A stretch of DNA of 64,000 bases from Bifidobacterium pseudolongum subsp. globosum (GCF_004155535.1 NZ_RYUH01000004.1:186001-250000), one strand, 5' to 3'. Shown: positions 21,278-30,769, counted from the first letter of the stretch. Numbers and translations are program-made. Notes: generated from the sequence alone by a model not told the origin.

Positions 21278-21832
21278 TCAGCGGCCGGTGATTTCGGACC
21301 CGACCACCTTTTCGCTCAGCGCACGCGGGCCGCGGGTCATCGCGACCGCGCCCGAGCGCACGAGCTCGATGATGCCGTAATGCTCGAGCAGGCCGAGCAG
21401 CGCGTCGATCTTGCCGCCCGCGCCGGTAGCCTCGATCGTGAGCGATTCGGGATTCACATCCACCACGCGCACGCGGAACAGGCGCACGATCTCGAGCACA
21501 TCGGAGCGGTTCGACTCGTCGGCGGCCACCTTGATCAGCACAAGTTCGCGCTCCACGGTCGTCGTGGGGTCAAGATCGACGATCTTGAGCACATGGAGCA
21601 GCTTGTTGAGCTGCTTGATGATCTGCTCGAGCGGCACATCCTCCACGTCGGCGGTCACGGTGACACGCGAGATGTCGGGGCGCTCGGTGGGGGAGACCGA
21701 AAGCGAGTTGATGTTGAACGCGCGGCGCGCGAACAGGCCAGAGATGCGCGCGAGCACGCCCGGTCGGTTCTCCACGAGCACCGACAGCGTGTGACGCTGG
21801 GAACCCGGCTTGGATGCAGGATACGATGCCAT
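21278..21832 (-). CDS. ilvN: Acetolactate synthase small (regulatory) subunit
   Basis: Regulatory subunit of acetohydroxyacid synthase, which responds to valine in branched-chain amino-acid synthesis. The 184-residue protein has an N-terminal ACT domain (RHTLSVLVENRPGVLARISGLFARRAFNI) and a C-terminal ALS_ss_C domain (ERELVLIKVAA...). The ATG at 21832 follows GAAAGGAG and is 16 bases below the ilvB stop, so the two subunits are co-translated from one operon. Confidence 0.97.
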   Translation of the reverse strand: MASYPASKPGSQRHTLSVLVENRPGVLARISGLFARRAFNINSLSVSPTERPDISRVTVTADVEDVPLEQIIKQLNKLLHVLKIVDLDPTTTVERELVLIKVAADESNRSDVLEIVRLFRVRVVDVNPESLTIEATGAGGKIDALLGLLEHYGIIELVRSGAVAMTRGPRALSEKVVGSEITGR

Positions 21833-21848
21833 CTGTCTTGCGCTCCTT

Positions 21849-23798
21849 TCAGTTGTTTTCCTCGGTGGCCACGGCTTCGGCGAGCGATTCCGCCACGTCT
21901 TGCGCGCTCGGCTGCCTGTCCTGCAGGCTCACGTTGCCCTGCGGGTTGAGCAGCGGCTTGATGCCCGGCATGTACGTGACGTTGTCGTTGGAATCGCCGG
22001 CGGCGACCATCGGCCACACCATCGCGTCCTTCCACACATGGAAGTCGATGAGCACCGGGCGGTCGTTGATCTGGTTCGCCTTGCGGATGCACTCGATGGC
22101 CTCTTCCTTGGTGCGCGCGCGCATGGCCACACATCCGTAGGCTTCGGCGAGTTTGACAAAGTCCGGCACGCCCACGAGCCCGGTCTTCTCCTCTTCGTGC
22201 AGGATCGTGGCCGAATAGTGCTTCTCGTAGAACAACGTCTGCCACTGGCGCACCATGCCGTACACGGAGTTGTTGAGCAGCGCGATCTTGATTGGTGTGC
22301 CCTCCATGAACGCGGTGGCGAGCTCTTCGCTCGTCATCTGGAACGAACCGTCGCCGTCGATGAGCCACACCGGCTTCTTGCCGTCGAAGTACTGCTGCGA
22401 GCCGATTTCGGCGCCGATCGCGGCGGGCAGGCCGAAGCCCATCGTGCCCAGGCCCCCGGAAGAGATCCACTGGTGCGGGTGATGGAACTCGATGAGCTGC
22501 GTGGCCCACATCTGGTGCTGGCCCACGCCCGAGACCCAGATCGTGTTCGGGTCGGCCTCGGCCGAAAGCTGCTGCACGACCCACTGCGGGGCGAGTGTGC
22601 CGTCGGTCGGCTCCTCGTAGCGAACCGGGTACTGCTCCACCCACTTGTTGAGCAGCGTCCACCACGTGGTCAGATCCGGCTTGCCGTGCTCCTTGTGCAG
22701 CTGTTCGATCTGCGGGATCAACGCCTGCAGCACGGTCTTCACGTCGCCGACGATCGGCACGTCCGCCACGCGGTTCTTGCCGATCTCCGCCGGGTCGATG
22801 TCGATGTGGATCACGCGCGCGCCCGGAGCGAACGCCTCGAGCTTGCCGGTCACGCGGTCGTCGAAGCGCGCGCCGATCGCCACAAGCAGGTCGGAGCGCT
22901 GCACGGCGCCGGTCGCGGCGATCGTGCCGTGCATGCCGAGCATGCCGAGCACGGCCGGGTCGCTATCGGGCACAATGCCGCGCGCGGGCAGCGTCGTCAC
23001 AATCGGCGCGCCGGTCAGGTCGCTCAGCGCCTTGATCTCGTCGCCGGCGTCGGAACGCACGGCACCGCCGCCCACGTACAGCACGGGGCGGAACGAGCGT
23101 TGGAACATGCGCGCGGCGTCGGTGAGCACGCGGCCGTGTGCCTCGGTCACGGGGTTGTAGCCGGGCAGGATCATGCGCTGCGGCCACGAATAATACATCT
23201 CGCCGTTCTGCGCGGTCTTCGTCAGGTCGACGACGACGGGGCCGGGGCGGCCGGAGCGCGCGATGTAATGCGCTTCGGCGAGCACGCGCGGCACGTCCTG
23301 CGCATTGGTGACGAGGTACGAATGCTTGGCCACCGGGTAGGTGGCACCCACGATGTCGGCCTCCTGGAACGCGTCGGTGCCGATCGAGTCGACGCCCACC
23401 TGGCCGGTGATCACCACCATCGGGATCGAATCCATGTTCGCGTCGGCGATCGCCGTGATGATGTTCGTGGCGCCGGGGCCGGACGTGACGATGCACACGC
23501 CCACTTCGCCCGTGGCCACCGCGTAGCCTTCGGCGGCATGGCCGGCGGCCTGCTCGTGGCGCGTGAGGATGAACCGGAACCCGGTCTCCTCGTTGATCGC
23601 ATGGTAGACGGGCAGGATCGCGCCTCCTGGAACGCCGAACACGTCTTTGACTCCCAGGTCCTCCAGCGAGCGTACCAGCGCTTGCGCGCCGGTCATCTTC
23701 TCTCCGTCGGCGATGGTGCGCTTGTGCTGATCCCCGGCGGATTTATTGACGCCGCGGAACGCCTGCAGGGGTGTAGGTGACACTGCTTTCCCTCTCAT
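21849..23798 (-). CDS. ilvB: Acetolactate synthase large (catalytic) subunit
   Basis: ThDP- and FAD-dependent enzyme condensing pyruvate with pyruvate or 2-oxobutyrate, the first common step to valine, leucine and isoleucine. Motifs are the catalytic Glu in TRHEQAAGHAAEGYA, the PGATN segment, the FAD-binding middle domain (LVAIGARFDDRVTGK) and the ThDP/Mg motif GDGSFQM...NNSVYGMV. From ATG 23798 it is 649 residues. GTG 23783 (644 residues) is better placed behind AGAGGGAAAG and may be the real start. ilvN follows at 16 bases. No obvious leader-peptide attenuator was recognised upstream. Confidence 0.96.
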   Translation of the reverse strand: MRGKAVSPTPLQAFRGVNKSAGDQHKRTIADGEKMTGAQALVRSLEDLGVKDVFGVPGGAILPVYHAINEETGFRFILTRHEQAAGHAAEGYAVATGEVGVCIVTSGPGATNIITAIADANMDSIPMVVITGQVGVDSIGTDAFQEADIVGATYPVAKHSYLVTNAQDVPRVLAEAHYIARSGRPGPVVVDLTKTAQNGEMYYSWPQRMILPGYNPVTEAHGRVLTDAARMFQRSFRPVLYVGGGAVRSDAGDEIKALSDLTGAPIVTTLPARGIVPDSDPAVLGMLGMHGTIAATGAVQRSDLLVAIGARFDDRVTGKLEAFAPGARVIHIDIDPAEIGKNRVADVPIVGDVKTVLQALIPQIEQLHKEHGKPDLTTWWTLLNKWVEQYPVRYEEPTDGTLAPQWVVQQLSAEADPNTIWVSGVGQHQMWATQLIEFHHPHQWISSGGLGTMGFGLPAAIGAEIGSQQYFDGKKPVWLIDGDGSFQMTSEELATAFMEGTPIKIALLNNSVYGMVRQWQTLFYEKHYSATILHEEEKTGLVGVPDFVKLAEAYGCVAMRARTKEEAIECIRKANQINDRPVLIDFHVWKDAMVWPMVAAGDSNDNVTYMPGIKPLLNPQGNVSLQDRQPSAQDVAESLAEAVATEENN

Positions 23799-23944
23799 TG
23801 ATAGTACGGCTGGGGCGGGCCCCACGATTGCAGCCATACTACTGGACGCATGCGGTGCGTGGGGAGTGGTGACCGAATGCTGAATCGAGATATGGACGCG
23901 CGTGCCACACCCGTCGGCGCGCGCGTCGCAGATGGCTTACGCCG

Positions 23945-24685
23945 CTACTTGCCGCGTGCGTCGAGCTTCTTCCACCCCTCTTCGGCGGCGGCGAGCTGCG
24001 CCTTGCGCTTGCTCGTGCCGGTGCCGGTGCCGATGATCTCAATCGAATCGCCGAGCATGGCGCGCGCCGTGAACACCGGCGCATATTCGGGGCCGGCCAC
24101 CGACATCTGGTACCGCGGCTCGCCGAGGCCCATCTGATGCGCCTTCACGGTGAGCGACGTCTTCCAGTCGAGCGCCGGGCCCTCGCTCGCGACTTCGGCG
24201 AGCGTGTCGTCGATCAGGTGATGCACGACCTTGCGCGCCTCGTCGATGCCGTGCTCCACGAACGTGGCGCCGATGAGCGACTCGACGATGTCGCACAGGA
24301 TCGAGCTTTTCTCGGCACCGCCCTGTTCGCGCTCGCCGTGGCCGAGCAGGATGTAGGGGCTCACGTGCAGTTTGTCGCGCGCGATGGCGCTCAGTTCCTC
24401 TTCGGAGACGGCCTTGGCACGGATCTTGGCGAGCTGGCCCTCGGTCATGTCGGGGTGCTGCGAGAACAGCGTCTCGGTGGTGACGAGCTCGAGCACGGCG
24501 TCACCAAGGAACTCGAGCCGCTCGTAGTTCTTGACGCCGGGGTGCTCGTGCGAGAACGAGCGGTGCGTGAGCGCCTCCACGAGCAGGTCCGGCTGCAACG
24601 TGGTGCCGAGCGCGGCGAGCAGCTCGCTGGAAGGTGATGTGGTGTCTGTGCTTACCCGAACGGAATGTGAACTCATAGTTGGCAT
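23945..24685 (-). CDS. rnc: Ribonuclease III
   Basis: Double-strand-specific endonuclease processing rRNA precursors and structured mRNAs. The 246-residue protein has the catalytic signature NYERLEFLGDAVLELV and the second acidic cluster CDIVESLIGATFVEHG, then a C-terminal dsRNA-binding domain (DWKTSLTVKAHQMG...KRKAQLAAAEEGWKKL). ATG 24685 is used; ATG 24676 is three codons on. It lies downstream of the rpmF terminator, the conserved actinobacterial neighbourhood (rpmF-rnc). It may rely on readthrough or its own promoter in the 47-base spacer. Confidence 0.95.
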   Translation of the reverse strand: MPTMSSHSVRVSTDTTSPSSELLAALGTTLQPDLLVEALTHRSFSHEHPGVKNYERLEFLGDAVLELVTTETLFSQHPDMTEGQLAKIRAKAVSEEELSAIARDKLHVSPYILLGHGEREQGGAEKSSILCDIVESLIGATFVEHGIDEARKVVHHLIDDTLAEVASEGPALDWKTSLTVKAHQMGLGEPRYQMSVAGPEYAPVFTARAMLGDSIEIIGTGTGTSKRKAQLAAAEEGWKKLDARGK

Positions 24686-24732
24686 ACTACTCGGTGCCGT
24701 AACGGGGCGCCGGGCCCGCCAAGGCATAGAAA

Positions 24733-24764
24733 AACGCCCTGCCACCCGTCGATGGCAGGGCGTT
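24733..24764 (-). terminator. Intrinsic terminator after rpmF
   Basis: Perfect 12-bp stem AACGCCCTGCCA / TGGCAGGGCGTT (24733-24744 with 24753-24764) with an 8-base loop. On the minus strand it is followed by a run of T, giving a textbook factor-independent terminator between rpmF and rnc. Confidence 0.85.
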
Positions 24765-24787
24765 GAGCGTCAGTGAACCGCCTGGAT

Positions 24788-24982
24788 TCAGCGCGAATGC
24801 GTGGCGCGGATGGCCTCGCGGTAGACGCGGCCGCGGTAGGAACCGCAAGTCGGGCAGGCCATGTGGGCCAGGGTCGGAGCGCCGCAGTTCGGGCAGCTGA
24901 TCGTCTGGGCGGCCTTGGCCTTCCAGGTGGAGCGACGCGTGCGCGTGTTGGCGCGCGACATCTTGTACTTTGGCAGTGCCAT
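24788..24982 (-). CDS. rpmF: 50S ribosomal protein L32
   Basis: A 64-residue large-subunit protein: [21 protein letters not shown], then two CxxC pairs (CPNCG and CPTCG) that bind zinc. This is the zinc-containing C+ form. AGAGGA precedes the ATG. It sits 72 bases below yceD and ends in a strong terminator. Confidence 0.97.
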   Translation of the reverse strand: MALPKYKMSRANTRTRRSTWKAKAAQTISCPNCGAPTLAHMACPTCGSYRGRVYREAIRATHSR

Positions 24983-25054
24983 AGTCGTATCCTCTGTTTC
25001 GTTCGAACAATATGAGCTTAAGCGTTCAGCATGTTAACACAGCTGCGGTACAAC

Positions 25055-25660
25055 TCAGGCGTCGCCCTGCTCTTCCGCCTCGAGCTGCTCCTTGAGCGCG
25101 GCCAGACCGGCGAACCGCATGTCGGCCACCTTGTGCTCGTGCTCGGGGTGCTCGTTGAGGTCGACGCCGCACTGCGGGCACAGGCCCTTGCAATCCGGGC
25201 GGCATAACGGCTGCAGCGGCAGCGCGTCGACGAAGGTGTCGCGGATCAGCGCTTCGATGTCGGCGAACGCGCCGCGGTCGACCAGCGGGTACACGTCCTC
25301 CGCCTCGTCCTCACCGGCGAAGATCTCCACTTCCTCGTCCTTGTCTTTGCCGTCGTCCGGCTGCTCCTCGAAAGGGAAGAACGCGGTCGCCTGCGCCGTC
25401 CAGTCGCGGTCGAGCGGCGTGTCGCAGCGCGTGCACACGGCGTGCACCGGCGCGGTGAAGCTGCCGGTGAAGATCAGCCCGTCCACAATCGAGTCGAACC
25501 GCCCGCGCACCTGCACGTCGCTGCCCTCGGTGATGCCGACGATCGTGTCGCCGATGCCGCTCGGCGCGGGGAACGCCTTGTCGACCTCCATCGACTGCCC
25601 CGCGCGCGAACCGATCTGCGCCACGGGAATCGTCCAATCCGTGTATGTGACTCGTGCCAT
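25055..25660 (-). CDS. DUF177 / YceD family protein
   Basis: A 201-residue protein of the YceD (DUF177) family, regularly encoded next to rpmF and suspected to act in 23S rRNA or L32-related ribosome assembly. Features include four Cys in two pairs: CTRCD in the middle and CPQCG near the C-terminus, preceded by CRPDCKG, suggesting metal binding. An acidic stretch (EEQPDDGKDKDEEVEIFAGEDEAED) separates them. GGAGAGAG precedes ATG 25660. Function is inferred from context only. Confidence 0.87.
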   Translation of the reverse strand: MARVTYTDWTIPVAQIGSRAGQSMEVDKAFPAPSGIGDTIVGITEGSDVQVRGRFDSIVDGLIFTGSFTAPVHAVCTRCDTPLDRDWTAQATAFFPFEEQPDDGKDKDEEVEIFAGEDEAEDVYPLVDRGAFADIEALIRDTFVDALPLQPLCRPDCKGLCPQCGVDLNEHPEHEHKVADMRFAGLAALKEQLEAEEQGDA

Positions 25661-25765
25661 GTGACTGCTCTCTCCATTTCCTCGTGCCGGGCCATGCGTG
25701 CGGCCCGGTCTGCTGTTTGGTTCAATCGCCTGCGCGCGCGTGGTATTCCACGCCGCCGCGCCGGC

Positions 25766-26470
25766 CTAGTCGTCCGGATAGTCGTCCTCGTCGAGCCGCG
25801 GCAGCTGCTCGGCGGCCTTCTGCTGTCGGTCCTCGAGCACCTTGAGCCCCGCCTGCACGTCGCGCTCCAGCTTGTGCAGCTGTTCTTCGAGGTCGTTCAT
25901 CACGCCGATGCAGTAGCGGTCGGCGCCCTGTGTCAGGTGGTCGGATTTGCTCTGCGCCTTGTCGAGCATCGAGCGTGCCTTTTCGCGCGCCAGCTGTGTC
26001 ACGTTTTCCTGGCTCGCCATGAAGCGCACCTGGTCGTTCGCGTCGCGCACCATGTCGGCGGCGCGGCTCTGCGCGGACGTGATGATCACGTTCGCCTGGC
26101 TTTGCGCGTCGGCGAGCCGGCGCTCGGCCTCGCGCATCAACGCGCTCGCGCGCTCGAGCTGCACGGGGAGCATCGATTTGAGCGACTGCAGCTGTTCGAG
26201 GAAGTCGTCGCGGTCGATCTTGACGGCCGTGGGTGAGAAGATCGAGCCTTTCGCCTCGTTGAGCATGCGTTCCATCGCGTCGATCGCGTCGTACACGGTG
26301 GTGAACTCGGCCTGTTCGTGCGCCGGCGTGGCGCCGCCGTCATCGGCGTGGCTCTCGCGCAGGTCGGGCAGGTCGTCCATCGAGAATCGCCGGCGTTGCG
26401 CGGGGGCCGCGGATTCGGTGCCGGCGGTCTCGGCGTCCGGCTCGGGGTGTGGATCGGTCATGTCCGTCAT
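25766..26470 (-). CDS. SepIVA/DivIVA-like coiled-coil protein
   Basis: A 234-residue soluble protein, mostly heptad-patterned helix from residue ~60: LNEAKGSIFSPTAVKIDRDDFLEQL, then Ala/Gln-rich coiled coil and an acidic C-terminus (RLDEDDYPDD). The pattern resembles actinobacterial DivIVA-domain proteins such as mycobacterial SepIVA, which act in septation or polar growth, and the place beside yceD, rpmF and rnc agrees. It is sometimes misannotated as an ATP synthase B-like subunit. The ATG 26470 follows AAGGAG, and coaD ends 35 bases upstream. A cell-division role is inference. Confidence 0.75.
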   Translation of the reverse strand: MTDMTDPHPEPDAETAGTESAAPAQRRRFSMDDLPDLRESHADDGGATPAHEQAEFTTVYDAIDAMERMLNEAKGSIFSPTAVKIDRDDFLEQLQSLKSMLPVQLERASALMREAERRLADAQSQANVIITSAQSRAADMVRDANDQVRFMASQENVTQLAREKARSMLDKAQSKSDHLTQGADRYCIGVMNDLEEQLHKLERDVQAGLKVLEDRQQKAAEQLPRLDEDDYPDD

Positions 26471-26505
26471 GGGTGTGCTCCTTCTTGCCTCTCTGTGGCC
26501 TCGGT

Positions 26506-27015
26506 TTACCGCTGTGCAGCCGTGGCCGGCCGTTCGGCGTGCAGCGCGGTGTACAGCATGGGGATCACGTAGTCGGGCACCATGCCGGTCACGTCGCCGC
26601 CGTGGCGCGCCACGTCTTTGACGACCGAGCTCGAGATGTGCTCGAGGGCCGGTGCGGCGGGCAGGAACATCGTCTCGATGCCGGCGAGTTTGCGGTTCAC
26701 GAGCGCCATGCCCAGTTCGGCCTCGTAATCGCCGTTCTGGCGCAAGCCCTTGACGATCACCGGCGCGCCGACCTTGGTGCAGTAGTCGGTGATCAGGCCG
26801 TCGGTGGAGCTGACGGCCACATTGTGGCATTGCATGTCGGCGAGCGCATGGCGGATGATGTCCACGCGTTCGTCTTCGGTGAACAGCGGCGTCTTCGCCG
26901 CATTGACCGCCACCACCACATGCACTTCGGTGAACAGGCGCGCGCATCGTTGGATCACATCGAGATGTCCGATTGTCACGGGGTCATAGGAACCGGGGCA
27001 TACTGCAATAGTCAT
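26506..27015 (-). CDS. coaD: Phosphopantetheine adenylyltransferase
   Basis: Transfers AMP to 4'-phosphopantetheine in coenzyme A synthesis. The 169-residue protein has the nucleotidyltransferase motif [14 protein letters not shown] (T/HxGH), the substrate-binding [19 protein letters not shown] and [23 protein letters not shown] 27015 is chosen by homology ([12 protein letters not shown]); the open frame runs further upstream without homology. First gene of the run coaD, SepIVA-like, yceD, rpmF. Confidence 0.96.
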   Translation of the reverse strand: MTIAVCPGSYDPVTIGHLDVIQRCARLFTEVHVVVAVNAAKTPLFTEDERVDIIRHALADMQCHNVAVSSTDGLITDYCTKVGAPVIVKGLRQNGDYEAELGMALVNRKLAGIETMFLPAAPALEHISSSVVKDVARHGGDVTGMVPDYVIPMLYTALHAERPATAAQR

Positions 27016-27196
27016 ACGCACTAGAGTACTGTGCGGCGCGCCTGAACCGGGGCGTTTCGCCCGTTTTTTCGCTCTTGGTGCCCTACGCGCGCGCAGATGC
27101 CGGCCATGCGTGCCACAATGGAGGGCACATGGCAGGCTTGTGCGCGGGTGGCGCGGTTGGCGCGCACCGTGCGCACATACAGAAACGGAGAGATCG

Positions 27197-27499
27197 ATGA
27201 GTGCATGGATGGATGGCCTTGATGACGATCCGCTGTTCGCGCCCGATTCGGGCGGCGGCACCGCGGTGCTCGAACGGCCGGTCGAAGAGGAGCAGGAGCA
27301 GCGCAGCAACGATGGTGAAGGCGACCGCTTCGCGCATTACGTCTCGCGCGAGCGCATCGCCGAATCGCGCCTGACGGGGCGCCCTGTGGTGGCGCTGTGC
27401 GGCAAGGTGTGGGTGCCGAAGCACGATCCGAAGAACTACCCGGTGTGCCCGGAGTGCAAGCGCATCTTCGAGGAGTATGGCGCCGGCGGCGGGTTCTAA
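27197..27499 (+). CDS. DUF3039 domain protein
   Basis: A 100-residue protein typical of Actinobacteria. The N-terminal half is acidic ([25 protein letters not shown]). The C-terminal half is the DUF3039 core [48 protein letters not shown], with three Cys likely to bind zinc. ATG 27197 follows GGAGAG. It diverges from coaD and converges on the aldo/keto reductase. Function unknown. Confidence 0.88.
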   Translation: MSAWMDGLDDDPLFAPDSGGGTAVLERPVEEEQEQRSNDGEGDRFAHYVSRERIAESRLTGRPVVALCGKVWVPKHDPKNYPVCPECKRIFEEYGAGGGF

Positions 27500-27540
27500 C
27501 CCCGCCGTGCCCACAGCACACTGCGCACGCATTGCATACA

Positions 27541-27578
27541 GCACTGCCCGTAGCGGTCCTTCCCGCTACGGGCAGTGC
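27541..27578. terminator. Bidirectional hairpin made of CTACGGGCAGTG repeats
   Basis: Perfect 16-bp stem (27541-27556 with 27563-27578) with a 6-base loop, lying between two convergent genes. Each arm carries the CACTGCCCGTAG variant of the dispersed 12-bp repeat. A shared terminator for both genes is likely. Confidence 0.65.
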
Positions 27579-27583
27579 TGTGT

Positions 27584-28597
27584 TCATGCGCCGGTGATCT
27601 CGTTGATGCGCTGCAGTTCCTCTTGCGTGAAGTCGGTGTTGTCGATCGCGGTCAGGTCGTCGAGAACCTGCTCCGGTTTCGAGGCGCCCACGAGCACGGT
27701 CGTCACCGCGTCGTCGTGCAGCAGCCAGGCGAGCGCCATCTGCGCGAGCGACTGGCTGCGCGCCTGGGCCAGGCCGTTGAGCGCGCGGATCTGCCCGATC
27801 TTCTCGTCGAGCTGGGACTGGTGCAGGAACCGGCCGTCGTGCGCGATGCGGCTGTCGGCGGGGATGCCGTGCAGGTAGCGGTCCGACAGCAGGCCCTGGT
27901 CGAGCGGCGAGAACGTGACGAGCCCCTTGCCGAGCTTGCGCGTGGCTTCTTTGAGTCCGTTGTGCTCGATGGTGCGGTCGAACATGTTGTAGCGGTTCTG
28001 GTTCACGATGAACGGCACGTGCATCGCGTCGAGCAGCTGCGTGGCGCGTTCGAGCGTCGGGCCGTCGTAGTTCGACAGTCCCGCGTAGAGCGCGCGGCCC
28101 GACTTGACGGCCGTGGCGAGCGCGCCCATCGACTCCTCGAGCGGCGTCTCCGGGTCCATGCAGTGGTGGTAGAACACGTCCACATAGTCGAGCCCGAGCC
28201 GCGCGAGCGACTGGTCGAGGCTCGCCAGCAGGTATTTGCGGCTGCCGCCGGCGCCGTACGGGCCCTCCCACATCTCGAACCCGGCCTTGGTGGCGATCAC
28301 GAGCTCGTCGCGGTGCGCGCGCAGGTGCCGGTGCAGGATCTGCCCGAAGTTGCGTTCCGCCGCTCCCGGTTCGGGGCCGTAGTTGTTGGCCAGATCGAAA
28401 TAGGTGATGCCGTTGTCGAACGCGGTGAACACCACTTGCTGCATCTGGCCCATCGGCGTCAGGTCGCCGAAATTGTGCCACAGGCCGAGCGCCACCTGCG
28501 GCAGGCGCAGGCCGCTCGTGCCGCATCGCGCATAGTCCATCGATGCGTAGCGCGTGGGGTCGGGCGTATAGACATGGGTCGGTTCGAGCATCGTCAC
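27584..28597 (-). CDS. Aldo/keto reductase (YghZ-like)
   Basis: A 337-residue NADPH-dependent oxidoreductase with a TIM-barrel. The catalytic tetrad elements are visible: Asp in YFDLANNYGPEPG (with Tyr), Lys in IATKAGFEMW, and His in YVDVFYHHCMDPETPLEE. The N-terminus (MDYARCGTSGLRLPQVALGLW) and GASKPEQVLDDL match the E. coli YghZ / L-glyceraldehyde 3-phosphate reductase group, related to Kv-beta subunits. Substrates may be methylglyoxal or other aldehydes. Start GTG 28597 or ATG 28591. Confidence 0.9.
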   Translation of the reverse strand: MTMLEPTHVYTPDPTRYASMDYARCGTSGLRLPQVALGLWHNFGDLTPMGQMQQVVFTAFDNGITYFDLANNYGPEPGAAERNFGQILHRHLRAHRDELVIATKAGFEMWEGPYGAGGSRKYLLASLDQSLARLGLDYVDVFYHHCMDPETPLEESMGALATAVKSGRALYAGLSNYDGPTLERATQLLDAMHVPFIVNQNRYNMFDRTIEHNGLKEATRKLGKGLVTFSPLDQGLLSDRYLHGIPADSRIAHDGRFLHQSQLDEKIGQIRALNGLAQARSQSLAQMALAWLLHDDAVTTVLVGASKPEQVLDDLTAIDNTDFTQEELQRINEITGA

Positions 28598-28639
28598 TCC
28601 ATCCTCAATGGGTTGTGTCCGGGTTGTGCAGGTCTCGCA

Positions 28640-30013
28640 TCACTGCGGCAGCACGGTCGTTTCGGTGGGGATCACCGGGTCGCCGCGCATGAGCGACTGC
28701 GCGGTGATCGGCAGTTCGTCCAGCGACTGCGCGTGGTAGTCGCGCGCGTTCATGATCGCGTCATGCCCGCGCCACTGGTCGTCGATCTGCCCGTGGTCCA
28801 CATAGTCTACGAGCAGGTTCTTCCACCCTTCTCCCGGCGCGAAATCGGCGAGCGCCTGCGCATTGCCCGCGATCACATGCTCGCAGCTCGCGAGCGAGTA
28901 TTCGTACGAGCGGAACGCGAGCTTGCGCCCCGGCACCGTGGCCTTGTCTTTCGACTTCTTCGCCACCGGCTCCATCACGCCGTGCGCGCCCATGCGCTCG
29001 GTCAGCTTGTAGACCATCGCGCACGTGGGGGCGCCGGAGCCCGTGACGAGCTGCGTACCGACGCCATACGAATCGACCGGCGCGGTCTGCAGCGCGGCGA
29101 TCGCGTATTCGTCGAGGTCGTTCGTCACCGTGATCTTCGTGTTGACCGCGCCGAGCGCGTCGAGCTGGTTGCGCACGCGCTGGGCGAGCGCGGCCAGGTC
29201 GCCCGAGTCGATGCGCACGCCGCCGAGCTCCGGACCGGCCACTTCCACCGCCGTGCGCACGGCCTCCTCGATGTTGTATGTGTCGACGAGCAGCGTGGTG
29301 TTCTTGCCGAGCGCGGCGATCTGCGATTCGAATGCGGCGCGCTCGCTGTCGTGCACGAGGGTGAAGCAGTGCGCGGCGGTGCCGATTGCGGTCAGACCGT
29401 ACAGTTGCGCGGCGAGCAGATTCGCCGTGCCCTTGAAGCCGCCGACGATCGACGCGCGCGCCGCCGCCACGGCCGCCCACTCGTTGGTGCGCCGGCCGCC
29501 CATGTCCATGCATGGGCGGTTCTTCGCGGCCGACGTCATGCGCGAGGCCGCCGCGGCCACCGCGGAATCGTAGTTGAGGATCGACAGAATCAGTGTTTCG
29601 AGCAGTGTGCACTCGCCGAACGTGCCTTCGACCTGCAGGATCGGCGAGTTCGGGAAGTACGCCTCGCCTTCACGGTAGCCGCGGATCGTGCCGTTGAAGT
29701 GGTAGTTCTCAAGCCAGGCGATCGTCTCTTTGTTCACGATGTGGCGGTCGGCCAGGAACCGCAGGTCGGCTTCGCTCGGGTGGAACGCCTCGAGTTCGTC
29801 GAGCAGGCGGCCGATGCCGGCCACCACGCCGTAGCGGCGGCCTTCGGGCAGATGGCGCGTGAACACCTCGAACACGCAGTCGCGGTTGGCGGTGCCGTCG
29901 CGCAGTGTGGCGTCGAGCATCGTGTACTCGTACATGTCGGTCATCATCGAGGGATTGACCGGTCCGCTGCTCGAACGGCTCAGATTGGCGGGCTGGTTGG
30001 CTGGTGTGGGCAT
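28640..30013 (-). CDS. pncB: Nicotinate phosphoribosyltransferase
   Basis: NAD salvage enzyme making nicotinate mononucleotide from nicotinate and PRPP. The 457-residue protein has MMTDMYEYTMLDATLRDGTA at the start of the domain, the ILNYDSAVAAAASRM segment, DMGGRRTN and the phosphoribosyl-binding GVRIDSGDLAALA / YGVGTQLVTG. CAAAGGAGCC precedes ATG 30013; the long open frame upstream of that is a shadow. It lies 42 bases upstream of the aldo/keto reductase gene, same strand, so co-transcription is possible. Confidence 0.95.
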   Translation of the reverse strand: MPTPANQPANLSRSSSGPVNPSMMTDMYEYTMLDATLRDGTANRDCVFEVFTRHLPEGRRYGVVAGIGRLLDELEAFHPSEADLRFLADRHIVNKETIAWLENYHFNGTIRGYREGEAYFPNSPILQVEGTFGECTLLETLILSILNYDSAVAAAASRMTSAAKNRPCMDMGGRRTNEWAAVAAARASIVGGFKGTANLLAAQLYGLTAIGTAAHCFTLVHDSERAAFESQIAALGKNTTLLVDTYNIEEAVRTAVEVAGPELGGVRIDSGDLAALAQRVRNQLDALGAVNTKITVTNDLDEYAIAALQTAPVDSYGVGTQLVTGSGAPTCAMVYKLTERMGAHGVMEPVAKKSKDKATVPGRKLAFRSYEYSLASCEHVIAGNAQALADFAPGEGWKNLLVDYVDHGQIDDQWRGHDAIMNARDYHAQSLDELPITAQSLMRGDPVIPTETTVLPQ

Positions 30014-30142
30014 GGGTGGCTCCTTTGCTGGGCTGTGTGCAGCGTTGCTCTTAGCGTAGTCGCCGCGAGCGGCAATACGCTGCGGGCGTCTCGCAAGCGG
30101 GCGGCGCGCGGGTGGTGCAGGGCCGCACGCTAGACTGGGGCC

Positions 30143-30769
30143 ATGCGTTTTGTTGCGGGAATCTGGCGCCTGGCGATTGTGGCGTTGTGCGTGATGGGCA
30201 CGTCGGAAGCGTGGACCCAGCCGAACCGTTGGGTGTATTTCACGTTCCAGACCGGCGCGCTCGTCGGCTTCGTCATGCTGTGGGCGGCCGCGGCGAGCCT
30301 TGTGCACGGTGTGCAGCCGCCGGCGTGGCTCAAAGGCGCGGCCACCACCTACGCGATCGTGGTGGCGCTTGTGGCGTTCACGATGTTGCCGCCCGACGAC
30401 CCGCGCACTGTGCCGCAGATCATGGGCATCATGACCAACACGATGCTGCACCGCATTGTGCCCGCCATGGTGGTGCTCGATTTTCTGCTGTTCGACGAAC
30501 ACCGGCGCCTCAAGGCGTCGTACCCGCTGCTGTGGCTCATCTACCCGCCGCTCTACCTGACCTTCGTGCTCGTGCGCGCCTGGTGGTGGCCGCACGCCGG
30601 CCCCGGCGCCGGCGGCAGCCCCTACCCGTACGACTTCCTGAACCTGCCGGCCGTGGGCTGGGCGCAGTTCGGCATCGCGTGCCTTAAAGTGCTCGCCGCG
30701 TTCCTGGCGAGCGGCGCGGTGGTGTGCCTCGTCGACCGCGCGCTTCCCGAACACGCGCTCGCGAAGTAG
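30143..30769 (+). CDS. Pr6Pr / FAR-17a-AIG1-like membrane protein
   Basis: A 208-residue protein with six predicted membrane helices (FVAGIWRLAIVALCVMG, FTFQTGALVGFVMLWAAAAS, ATTYAIVVALVAFTML, HRIVPAMVVLDFLLF, YPLLWLIYPPLYLTFVLV, CLKVLAAFLASGAVVCLV). The His in MLHRIVPAMVVLD and the YPPLYL motif fit the Pr6Pr family, related to eukaryotic AIG1/ADTRP threonine hydrolases of fatty-acid esters. Catalysis in bacteria is unproven. A TAGACT hexamer lies six bases before the ATG, so a leaderless transcript is likely. Confidence 0.72.
   Translation: MRFVAGIWRLAIVALCVMGTSEAWTQPNRWVYFTFQTGALVGFVMLWAAAASLVHGVQPPAWLKGAATTYAIVVALVAFTMLPPDDPRTVPQIMGIMTNTMLHRIVPAMVVLDFLLFDEHRRLKASYPLLWLIYPPLYLTFVLVRAWWWPHAGPGAGGSPYPYDFLNLPAVGWAQFGIACLKVLAAFLASGAVVCLVDRALPEHALAK

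Noticed and set aside
23799..23944. Leader-peptide attenuator or T-box upstream of ilvB
   Set aside because: No run of Leu/Val/Ile codons, no T-box core sequence and only a short GC hairpin (TGGGGC/GCCCCA) are present.
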